This document shows positions 1-5,449 of a DNA stretch of 7,431 nucleotides, one piece after another. The translations under genes were made by a program, and so were the position numbers. Numbering within the stretch: the first letter of the stretch is position 1; each line of letters starts with the position of its first letter. The stretch is from assembly GCA_013330385.1 (NCBI GenBank), contig DUIL01000015.1, forward strand, positions 1,557-8,987, given 5' to 3'. The notes under the pieces were generated by a model, which was not told the DNA's origin, made no database searches, and was given only the letters and a program-made list of their open reading frames with translations. The stretch comes from Candidatus Thalassarchaeaceae archaeon. Lineage in GTDB: Archaea > Thermoplasmatota > Poseidoniia > Poseidoniales > Thalassarchaeaceae.

Positions 1-153
1 TCTCGAAATGTTGCCCGGCCATTTGCAGTAGTCGCTCTAATTGTAGCGGGAGCGGGGGTGCTGAATCTCAAAGGAATTGATATTCAGGGAGAAACTAATC
101 CTCATCAAATCATGAAAATGAGACGGGAAGAAGCCGAAGAAGAGTTGGAATGA
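1..153 (+). CDS. C-terminal fragment of an unidentified protein with one hydrophobic segment
   Basis: The frame is open from the first base of the window and stops at TGA 151-153, leaving 50 codons of a gene whose start lies to the left. The visible part begins with RPFAVVALIVAGAGVLNL, a hydrophobic run of about 15 residues that could be a last membrane helix. It ends in a charged, glutamate-rich tail (RREEAEEELE), probably cytoplasmic. A single-pass or C-terminal membrane anchor is plausible, but the family cannot be named from this fragment. It is read convergently with the NifU-like gene, with only 7 bases between the two stop codons. The composition (hydrophobic stretch, then an acidic/basic amphipathic tail) supports real coding, and the minus-strand frame across the same bases has no recognisable features. 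Confidence 0.6.
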   Translation, partial: SRNVARPFAVVALIVAGAGVLNLKGIDIQGETNPHQIMKMRREEAEEELE

Positions 154-160
154 ACAGTCC

Positions 161-475
161 TTACTCTTTATCCTCAACACCGAGTTTGTCATCAATGAAA
201 GCGCGCATATATGCTGGAAGTTCACCATTGACAAAAATCACATCTTCAACCCCTTCGAGCTTCATCAAAGAATAATAAATTTGCATTGCAGTCATTGGGG
301 TCGAACTGCAACCAGTACATCCACCTTCTAAGGAGATCATAATCACACCATCAGTGGTATCGACTACATTCACCACACCATCATGCGCATCAAGAATAGC
401 CTGAACTGGTCCGACGGACTCTAGAATTAGTTGCTTATCTACCTCCGCCACACTAATTCCTCGTTCACCTCTCAT
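161..475 (-). CDS. NifU C-terminal domain (Nfu-type) iron-sulfur cluster protein
   Basis: A protein of about 104 residues that is almost entirely one NifU C-terminal domain. Proteins of this family bind a 4Fe-4S cluster, usually at a dimer interface, and carry it to apo-enzymes in the cytoplasm. Visible features are an N-terminal helix (VDKQLILESVGPVQAIL), a strand pair containing DGVVNVVDTTDGVIMISLEGG, and the cluster-binding CxxC (Cys53-Thr-Gly-Cys56, followed by Ser-Ser) in the place where the family has GxCxxCxxS. A helix (MTAMQIYYSLMKL) and a final strand (VEDVIFVNG) follow. The start is uncertain. The frame is open upstream with ATGs at 496 and 535, but those add a Pro-rich, non-conserved leader and collide with the divergent amidotransferase gene, so I prefer the ATG at 475. 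None of the candidates has a good Shine-Dalgarno site. No other cluster-assembly gene is adjacent. Confidence 0.85.
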   Translation of the reverse strand: MRGERGISVAEVDKQLILESVGPVQAILDAHDGVVNVVDTTDGVIMISLEGGCTGCSSTPMTAMQIYYSLMKLEGVEDVIFVNGELPAYMRAFIDDKLGVEDKE

Positions 476-506
476 GGGCGAGATGCTTTGAACCATTGGT
501 GGGTAT

Positions 507-510
507 GGAG
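507..510 (+). promoter_or_regulatory. Shine-Dalgarno-like GGAG deciding the amidotransferase start
   Basis: GGAG lies 5 bases before the ATG at 516, a normal spacing for ribosome binding. The next in-frame ATG, at 528, has no comparable purine-rich site, so this favours 516 as the start. The divergent NifU-like gene starts about 30 bases away on the other strand, so this short region must also hold at least one promoter. I see no clear TATA-like box in it. Confidence 0.4.
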
Positions 511-515
511 TAGCA

Positions 516-1412
516 ATGGTCAGTAACATGCGCATTCTAATGTTCGACCTTTTAGTTGAAAGGGCAACATTTGGCCATGGAGGAAATCAAGAAGTTGTTC
601 GCCCTTTCATTCCACGAAAAAATGTCGAGTTGCTTCTTGTCACTCCACAAATGCAGTCATTAGAGTCGGGAGAAAGGGCAGAGAAAGAAACTCAGGTCAC
701 TCTGAGTGAAGAGTATGTTCCTCACTGGGATGATGAATACGAATTCTGGGAATCAAATGATGTTGATTTTGATGGACACATGGCCCACTTCCACCGAATT
801 GTAATGCCAATGCATACGAATGATGAGAAAATGGCTAATTGGCTGAACGAACTTAATGTCGATGCAATCGTCTGTAGTGGTTCTCGACGTAATGTCAGTA
901 TCTGGGAGGAATGGATGGGACCTGCATCTTCCTTACTCAGAGTTGCGGCTTTGTCAGGAACTCCAACCTTAGGAATTTGCTTCGGCCATCAATTGCTCTG
1001 TCATGCACTTGGTTCACAGATTGAAAGAGCAGATGCTATTTCTAGTGGATTATGGGATTTGGAATTAACAGAAGAAGGAGAAATTGACAAGTTATTGACA
1101 TCTCATACTAATGAGGATGAGGCGATTGTAGGTGTGTTTAGTCACCAAGATCATGTGATGACAATTCCAGAAAATTGTACATTACTGAGTACAGCATCTC
1201 ACAATCAGGTGACTGCTATTCGTGTAAATGATAAAGATGGACAAGTACTACCTGCATGGGGAGTGCAATTCCATCCCGAAGCGGCAAAAGCGAGAATCAA
1301 GAGAGCGTATGAATGGGGACACATCTCAAAAGAGGAATATGCCTCTTTGAGAGGAGAGCATGACGGAGCTGGAATTCTTGCATCCTTTGCAGATATAGTG
1401 CTTCAAAAATAA
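516..1412 (+). CDS. Class I glutamine amidotransferase-like protein (GATase1 fold)
   Basis: A 298-residue cytoplasmic protein with a class I glutamine amidotransferase domain over roughly residues 110-260. The fold releases ammonia from glutamine or, in relatives, cleaves gamma-glutamyl bonds. The nucleophile elbow reads GICFGHQ with Cys155, and the downstream QFHPE supplies His253 and Glu255, so the Cys-His-Glu triad is complete. DAIVCSGSRRNVS (116-128) sits where the family has its oxyanion-loop ISGGP segment but is divergent. About 110 residues precede the domain, longer than the stand-alone GMP synthase amidotransferase subunit (around 190 residues in total), and no synthetase partner is encoded nearby. 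It is therefore probably one of the GMP-synthase-like amidotransferases or gamma-glutamyl peptidase relatives of unknown substrate rather than GuaA. ATG 516 is chosen because of the GGAG site; ATG 528 would remove four residues. Confidence 0.85.
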   Translation: MVSNMRILMFDLLVERATFGHGGNQEVVRPFIPRKNVELLLVTPQMQSLESGERAEKETQVTLSEEYVPHWDDEYEFWESNDVDFDGHMAHFHRIVMPMHTNDEKMANWLNELNVDAIVCSGSRRNVSIWEEWMGPASSLLRVAALSGTPTLGICFGHQLLCHALGSQIERADAISSGLWDLELTEEGEIDKLLTSHTNEDEAIVGVFSHQDHVMTIPENCTLLSTASHNQVTAIRVNDKDGQVLPAWGVQFHPEAAKARIKRAYEWGHISKEEYASLRGEHDGAGILASFADIVLQK

Positions 1413-1422
1413 GCCTGAATTA

Positions 1423-1439
1423 CCGCCCCGTAGGGGCGG
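1423..1439 (+). terminator. GC-rich hairpin after the amidotransferase gene, possible 3' end signal
   Basis: CCGCCCC (1423-1429) pairs perfectly with GGGGCGG (1433-1439) around a three-base GTA loop, and the flanking TA/TA can extend it past a single bulged G. It starts 10 bases after the amidotransferase stop and ends before the TATA-like box of hppA, which suits a 3' end or mRNA-stabilising structure. No T-run follows, so it matches neither a classical bacterial intrinsic terminator nor the T-rich archaeal type. The function is inferred; the inverted repeat is seen directly. Confidence 0.4.
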
Positions 1440-1454
1440 GTACCAACAATTCGG

Positions 1455-1463
1455 ATTAAATAG
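1455..1463 (+). promoter_or_regulatory. TATA-like box for the pyrophosphatase gene
   Basis: ATTAAATAG is the most AT-rich stretch in an otherwise GC-rich spacer. In an archaeal promoter the start of transcription lies about 25 bases downstream, here around 1483-1488, giving a leader of about 12-17 bases that would just include the Shine-Dalgarno site. The position fits; no start site is measured and the box is a single match. Confidence 0.4.
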
Positions 1464-1488
1464 AGTCCTCCGGTCGGCGGCACAACAT

Positions 1489-1494
1489 AGGTGA
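1489..1494 (+). promoter_or_regulatory. Shine-Dalgarno AGGTGA that decides the hppA start
   Basis: AGGTGA matches the core of the anti-Shine-Dalgarno complement (GGAGGTGATC) and lies 5 bases before the ATG at 1500. The in-frame GTG at 1491 is part of this site itself, so it is very unlikely to be the initiation codon. The ATG at 1503 remains a possible alternative. Confidence 0.6.
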
Positions 1495-1499
1495 ACACC

Positions 1500-3566
1500 A
1501 TGATGGAGAATATACCACTAATTGCAGCAGGAACAGGCCTCTTTGGACTACTAATTGCTATGATTCTATACAAAAAAGTAAACAGCATTGAGATTGACAA
1601 CCCACGAGTTGCAGAAATTACACAAGAAATTCAGAATGGGGCAATGGCCTTCCTAAAAGCGGAATACAGAGTTTTGGCTATTTTCGTAGTCTTAGTTGGT
1701 GCAATACTTGCGGTATTGAATGATACTAATACCGCAATTGCATTCTTTGCAGGTGCGCTCGCATCAATTCTTGCTGGATTGTCTGGAATGCGGGCAGCAA
1801 CTTCGGCAAATGGCCGAACTGCTATGGCTGCAAAGAATGGTGGCCAGCCAGCTGCTCTAGAAGTTTCTTACAATGGTGGAGCAGTTATGGGACTCTCTGT
1901 TGGCGGACTTGGATTGCTCGGTATTTCTCTGATTGCATTCTGGCTAGGAGCAGGAACTGAAGGATCAGACATTACTGCTGCTGCAGGATTCGGAATGGGT
2001 GCTTCATCCATTGCTCTCTTCGCTCGTGTTGGTGGTGGAATTTACACCAAGGCAGCAGATGTTGGCGCAGATTTGGTCGGAAAGGTTGAAGCAGGAATTC
2101 CTGAAGATGATCCTCGCAATCCAGGGGTTATCGCAGATAACGTTGGAGATAACGTTGGAGATGTTGCAGGAATGGGTGCAGATATTTTCGAATCATTCGT
2201 AGGCTCCATAATTGCAGCAATGATTATCGCTAGCGGAGAAGGAAGTGGAATGTCCTCAGATTATGTCATTCTCCCAATCCTTCTCGGATTCATAGGATAC
2301 ATGGCATCCATCGTTGGAGTATTCTCTATGACTATTCTGAAGAACGGTTCAGATGCAGCGGCCGCTCTTCGTAATACCACCTTCATTGGTGCTATTCTTT
2401 TCGCAGCAGGTGGTTATGGTGCTATCAATCAAGGATTAATTGATGTGTCATACGGTGTTATGCACTCTGTTGTTCTAGGTTCAATCATTGGTATCTTAAT
2501 TGGTTTAGTCACTGAATACTATACCGGCATCGAACCAGTGTTCGGTATCAAGCCCAAGGCAATTCCTCACATCGGAGAGATGTCACAAACAGGGCCAGCA
2601 ACTAATGCAATCGCTGGTTTATCAGTCGGTATGATGTCTACATTTGCTCCAGTTCTTCTCATCGCGATTGGAATAATGGGTGCTAACGAATTCATGGGTG
2701 GCGGCACTGCTGGACTCTATGGAATCGCAATGGCTGCTATGGGAATGCTTGCAACAGTCGGAGTTACAATGACCGTCGATGCATATGGCCCGGTAGCAGA
2801 CAATGCTGGTGGAATCGCAGAAATGTGCGAACTTGGCGACGATGTCCGTGAAATTACTGATGCTCTCGATTCGATTGGAAACACAACCGCTGCGGTTGGA
2901 AAAGGATTCGCAATCGGATCTGCTGCCCTAACAGCACTCGCACTCTTCGCAGCATACACAACAGCAGTTGGTGGTATTACACTCGAATTAACCGACCCAA
3001 TGGTCGTCGTAGGTCTATTGATTGGCGGTGGATTACCATTCGTCGTCGCTGCAATGACTATGACTTCCGTCGGCAAGGCTGCTGGGGAAATGGTTGTTGA
3101 AATTCGCAGGCAATTCCGTGAAATTGATGGTCTTCTAGAAGGTCGTGAAGGTGTTAAGCCGGATTCACAGAAATGTGTCGATATCTCAACTAAGGCTGCT
3201 CTACGAGAAATGGTCGGACCTGGAGTTGTCGCGGTAACAGCGCCTGTTGCAGTAGGAATCATACTAGGTTCTGTTGCACTAGGTGGTCTTCTTGCAGGAT
3301 CTCTCGTAACAGGAGTCCTCATGGCGCTATTCATGGCAAATGCTGGTGGTGCTTGGGATAACGCAAAGAAAGCAATCGAGCAAGGTCACATCTCAGGTGC
3401 AGCTAAGGGAGATGCTTCTCACGATGCTGCAGTTATCGGTGATACCATCGGAGACCCGTTCAAGGACACCAGTGGACCTTCACTCAACATTCTCATCAAG
3501 TTGATGTCAATTGTTGCTGTGGTTCTAGCTGGAACTGGAAAGTTAACCGAAACTGGATTACTTTGA
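1500..3566 (+). CDS. hppA: Membrane-bound ion-translocating pyrophosphatase, K+-dependent type
   Basis: This integral membrane enzyme hydrolyses cytoplasmic PPi to two phosphates and pumps H+ or Na+ outward. It has 688 residues, a normal length for the family, with about 16 hydrophobic segments spread over the chain. Family signatures are intact: the PPi-binding block GGGIYTKAADVGADLVGKVE (178-197), the acidic DNVGDNVGD (213-221), DAYGPVADNAGGIAEM (427-442), NAGGAWDNAKK (614-624) and the C-terminal GDPFKDTSGPS. At the potassium determinant it reads GNTTAAVGKG, with Ala464 and Gly467. This is the K+-dependent form; K+-independent enzymes carry Lys and Thr there. The gate glutamate is Glu231 in GADIFES, the position seen in Na+-pumping members such as the Thermotoga enzyme, so Na+ transport is plausible but not proven. 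ATG 1500 is chosen because of the AGGTGA site. The gene has its own promoter-like spacer and may be co-transcribed with the lipoprotein gene 54 bases downstream. Confidence 0.97.
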   Translation: MMENIPLIAAGTGLFGLLIAMILYKKVNSIEIDNPRVAEITQEIQNGAMAFLKAEYRVLAIFVVLVGAILAVLNDTNTAIAFFAGALASILAGLSGMRAATSANGRTAMAAKNGGQPAALEVSYNGGAVMGLSVGGLGLLGISLIAFWLGAGTEGSDITAAAGFGMGASSIALFARVGGGIYTKAADVGADLVGKVEAGIPEDDPRNPGVIADNVGDNVGDVAGMGADIFESFVGSIIAAMIIASGEGSGMSSDYVILPILLGFIGYMASIVGVFSMTILKNGSDAAAALRNTTFIGAILFAAGGYGAINQGLIDVSYGVMHSVVLGSIIGILIGLVTEYYTGIEPVFGIKPKAIPHIGEMSQTGPATNAIAGLSVGMMSTFAPVLLIAIGIMGANEFMGGGTAGLYGIAMAAMGMLATVGVTMTVDAYGPVADNAGGIAEMCELGDDVREITDALDSIGNTTAAVGKGFAIGSAALTALALFAAYTTAVGGITLELTDPMVVVGLLIGGGLPFVVAAMTMTSVGKAAGEMVVEIRRQFREIDGLLEGREGVKPDSQKCVDISTKAALREMVGPGVVAVTAPVAVGIILGSVALGGLLAGSLVTGVLMALFMANAGGAWDNAKKAIEQGHISGAAKGDASHDAAVIGDTIGDPFKDTSGPSLNILIKLMSIVAVVLAGTGKLTETGLL

Positions 3567-3602
3567 ACACAATAGCCGAGAGAGCGTCAGCCTCTTGACT
3601 GT

Positions 3603-3610
3603 GAGGCGAT
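3603..3610 (+). promoter_or_regulatory. Shine-Dalgarno-like GAGGCGAT before the lipoprotein gene
   Basis: GAGGCGAT differs by one base from GAGGTGAT, the complement of the 16S rRNA tail, and lies 10 bases before the ATG at 3621. GAGGC (3603-3607) can also pair with GCCTC at 3590-3594 across an 8-base loop, so the site could be partly masked in a small hairpin. That is a weak five-pair stem, and its regulatory role is speculative. No clear TATA-like box is seen in the 54-base gap after hppA. Confidence 0.35.
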
Positions 3611-3620
3611 AGGGATAACC

Positions 3621-4583
3621 ATGCGCGCAGCCTCTGCACTGGGCATGACACTTGTCCTGCTCGTCACCTCGGTGGCCGGTTGTGCGGGTTTTGGAGATGG
3701 AGGTTCAGGTGATGGCTCAAGTGATGCAATTGAGGTACCGCAATGGGATGTTGGAGACTGGTGGCTCTACACTTTCTCTACACCAGATTATTCAGATGAT
3801 ACGGCTCGATTAGTAGTCGCTTCAGATAGTGAAGAAGATGGTACAGCGTATATGCTAGCAATCTCTAGTATTACTGAAGCTCATAGACACGCTGTTCTCA
3901 ATCACAATCCATTTTTGGGGCGAATTACTCATGACAATCTCAGCGCCTATGAAAATGGCATGCCACAACCAGTTCTAACCTTCCCTTTGAAGGAAGATAT
4001 GAGTTGGTCATTTTCTTTATTCAGCAATGACTGGACTGCTAATGTTCTAGATATCGCAGGTGATGTCGCTGTTATTTCTGCACAGGCAGCAGATGGCGCA
4101 CGATTGGATTACGTATTTGATGCAGAAATTGGTTTCTTCTCATCATTCATTTGGACAGATTCAGAAGAAATTCAGCAGTTAAGAATGATGCATGCCACTA
4201 ATGGCGAATCACACACAGGAGATGTGTACTTCACACGCGGCGGGGACCTTTACAGCAACGATTTGGACAACTCAGGTCCAGATGCTGAAATTAGAGACTC
4301 ATTCTTTGTAAATGACCATCCTAATGATGGTGCTTGGGATCAAATGATCTATTTCCTAGATGCTTCTTGTGGTAGTGGTGGTTCAACAATCACATTGACA
4401 CTGCGTGACCATCTATCTGTCTCAGCACTGCAAAGAACGTGGGGGCCTGGAGCAGAGGAATATGGGACTCTGGGAACATTACCTTACCCAAGTGAAGAAT
4501 ATACCCTAACTCTAACATTTACAGGAGATACTCACCTACGTATCCATGTCGCTGGTGGGATTACCCAATCTTGGACTCTTTAG
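3621..4583 (+). CDS. Secreted lipoprotein of unknown function, beta-rich
   Basis: A 320-residue exported protein. It opens with Met-Arg, a hydrophobic helix (about residues 5-19) and a lipobox ending SVAGC, with Cys21 as the predicted lipidated residue. A flexible Gly/Asp/Ser linker (22-36) is typical of a protein tethered to the outer face of the membrane. The mature part begins with an aromatic motif, WDVGDWWLYTF (42-52), of the VGD-x-W-x-Y kind found in many secreted proteins of unknown function, and continues as alternating short strands rich in Asp, Ser and Thr with no membrane helix. Only one other cysteine (Cys250) is present. I see no catalytic motif and cannot name a domain; a binding or surface role is possible. 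Its stop codon overlaps the ribosome-binding site of the hydrolase gene, so the two are probably translated from one mRNA. The start is supported by the position of the signal peptide. Confidence 0.8.
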   Translation: MRAASALGMTLVLLVTSVAGCAGFGDGGSGDGSSDAIEVPQWDVGDWWLYTFSTPDYSDDTARLVVASDSEEDGTAYMLAISSITEAHRHAVLNHNPFLGRITHDNLSAYENGMPQPVLTFPLKEDMSWSFSLFSNDWTANVLDIAGDVAVISAQAADGARLDYVFDAEIGFFSSFIWTDSEEIQQLRMMHATNGESHTGDVYFTRGGDLYSNDLDNSGPDAEIRDSFFVNDHPNDGAWDQMIYFLDASCGSGGSTITLTLRDHLSVSALQRTWGPGAEEYGTLGTLPYPSEEYTLTLTFTGDTHLRIHVAGGITQSWTL

Positions 4584-4586
4584 GTG
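4582..4586 (+). promoter_or_regulatory. Shine-Dalgarno AGGTG overlapping the lipoprotein stop codon
   Basis: AGGTG lies 5 bases before the ATG at 4592, and its first two bases are the last two of the TAG stop (4581-4583) of the lipoprotein gene. This favours ATG 4592 over the in-frame TTG at 4571, which lies inside the preceding gene and would add seven non-conserved residues. It also indicates translational coupling of the two genes. Confidence 0.55.
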
Positions 4587-4591
4587 TGAAT

Positions 4592-5188
4592 ATGAGTCAT
4601 GGCACTCTAGTAATGATGCATGGAATGACAGGCACGGCTGCTAAGATGCAGCCCCTGGCTGAAAGTCTAGCACCCGAAGGTTGGGGTGTTTTATGCCCTC
4701 AGGCAGAGATTGAACATCCTACAAAAGGTGGTTATGCTTGGTGGTTAAGAGCAGACGATACAATATCTCACGTTCTAGATTCATCTTCCCAATCAGATGT
4801 TGATGATTCACTAATTCGAGTCACTCAAGAGCTACCTGATGGGCCAATTATTGTAGGTGGATTTTCCCAAGGAGGGGCAATGGCTTCCGCTTTACTAGAA
4901 ACTGATGTTCAAGACAGAATAGTTGGACTCGTTCTAATCGCAACTAAAACCATACGACCTGAATCTCTAGAGGCATCTCTACCTTTCCTAAAACCCCGGC
5001 CGGTGGTTTGGATGCATGGCAAAGGTGACCACCTCGTGCCTATCGATTATGGATATGAGCACGCTGAGATTTTCGAAGCGGGTGATTGGCCTATTATACG
5101 ACTTGAGCATGAGAAAGGGCACATGGTAAATCTGAATCAATTCGATGAACTAAAGTCTGCAATCCAAGAAATTGCAAACTCAATCTAA
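4592..5188 (+). CDS. Small alpha/beta hydrolase, carboxylesterase/phospholipase-like
   Basis: A 198-residue single-domain alpha/beta hydrolase resembling the Abhydrolase_2 (carboxylesterase/phospholipase, YpfH-like) group, which cleaves ester bonds of small acyl substrates. The first strand and oxyanion turn read GTLVMMHGMTGT, the nucleophile elbow is GGFSQGG with Ser92, the acid is Asp146 in HGKGDHLVP, and the histidine is His177 in EKGHMV. The triad is therefore complete and correctly ordered. No signal peptide or membrane segment is present, so it should be cytoplasmic. The length is slightly below the usual 210-220 residues of the family, with a short cap region around residues 40-65 (Pro/Trp-rich, GGYAWWLRADD). 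It directly follows the lipoprotein gene and is probably co-expressed with it, although one product is exported and the other is not. The last 9 bases overlap the convergent glutaredoxin gene. The substrate cannot be told from sequence. Confidence 0.88.
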   Translation: MSHGTLVMMHGMTGTAAKMQPLAESLAPEGWGVLCPQAEIEHPTKGGYAWWLRADDTISHVLDSSSQSDVDDSLIRVTQELPDGPIIVGGFSQGGAMASALLETDVQDRIVGLVLIATKTIRPESLEASLPFLKPRPVVWMHGKGDHLVPIDYGYEHAEIFEAGDWPIIRLEHEKGHMVNLNQFDELKSAIQEIANSI

Positions 5189-5449
5189 GTAAATCAGAAG
5201 ATGATCTGAACCACCAACAAATACAGGAACTTCGCCTCTCATGTCAAAGCAGATTGGAACAGTGCGATGACCAGTCTCACGCATTACTTCCCAGCGTAAT
5301 TCACCCTCATGATCGAAGTTTACTTCTGTGTAAGTTAGACCTTTTGCGGCGAGTGCATTTTTTGCACGAGTGCAATAGGGACAAACGGTTTGGGTAAATA
5401 GAAGAAAGTCTGTTTCACACGATTCAAGCCAATGATGCATGCTCGCCAA
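5180..5449 (-). CDS. Dithiol glutaredoxin-like protein
   Basis: An 89-residue thioredoxin-fold protein of glutaredoxin type, a cytoplasmic thiol-disulfide exchange protein. Strand one (DFLLFTQ) leads to the active site CPYC (Cys23, Cys26), the classic dithiol glutaredoxin motif. A helix (TRAKNALAAKGL) and strand (YTEVNFD) follow, then the cis-proline motif TVP (63-65) and the GG-SD turn (79-82) that in glutaredoxins contacts glutathione. All key positions are present. The longest start is TTG 5449, supported by GGGAG six bases upstream; ATG 5440 would drop three residues and has no nearby site. The gene starts inside the end of the transporter gene (26-base overlap with the TTG start, 17 with ATG), so the two are probably one transcript. 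Its stop overlaps the convergent hydrolase by 9 bases. If the host is an archaeon lacking glutathione, the electron donor would have to be another thiol system. Confidence 0.9.
   Translation of the reverse strand: MASMHHWLESCETDFLLFTQTVCPYCTRAKNALAAKGLTYTEVNFDHEGELRWEVMRETGHRTVPICFDMRGEVPVFVGGSDHLLIYLD

Noticed and set aside
37..234. Minus-strand open frame of 65 codons overlapping the left-end gene and the NifU-like gene
   Set aside because: It overlaps two better supported frames, has no recognisable domain, and spans the convergent junction of real genes.
1491..1499. GTG at 1491 as the start of hppA
   Set aside because: The GTG is embedded in the AGGTGA ribosome-binding site, which is ideally spaced for the ATG at 1500.
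1403..1600. Minus-strand open frame of 65 codons covering the spacer before hppA
   Set aside because: It lies antisense across the amidotransferase end, the hairpin and the hppA start. The hppA Shine-Dalgarno and TATA-like signals on the other strand explain the region better.
2136..2159. Perfect tandem repeat of the 12-mer GATAACGTTGGA
   Set aside because: It encodes the DNVG-DNVG part of the conserved pyrophosphatase active site, which is repeated in the protein family itself, so it is not a DNA-level element.
2717..3334. A 205-codon open frame on the minus strand within hppA
   Set aside because: It is antisense to a fully conserved membrane pyrophosphatase. Its translation is a Pro/Ala/Thr/Ser-rich string typical of a shadow frame, with no motif or ribosome-binding site.
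516..3566. Functional link between an amidotransferase (GMP-synthase-like, PPi-producing pathway) and the PPi-hydrolysing pump
   Set aside because: The amidotransferase cannot be assigned to GMP synthesis and makes no PPi itself. The genes are separated by a promoter-like spacer, so adjacency alone is not evidence.
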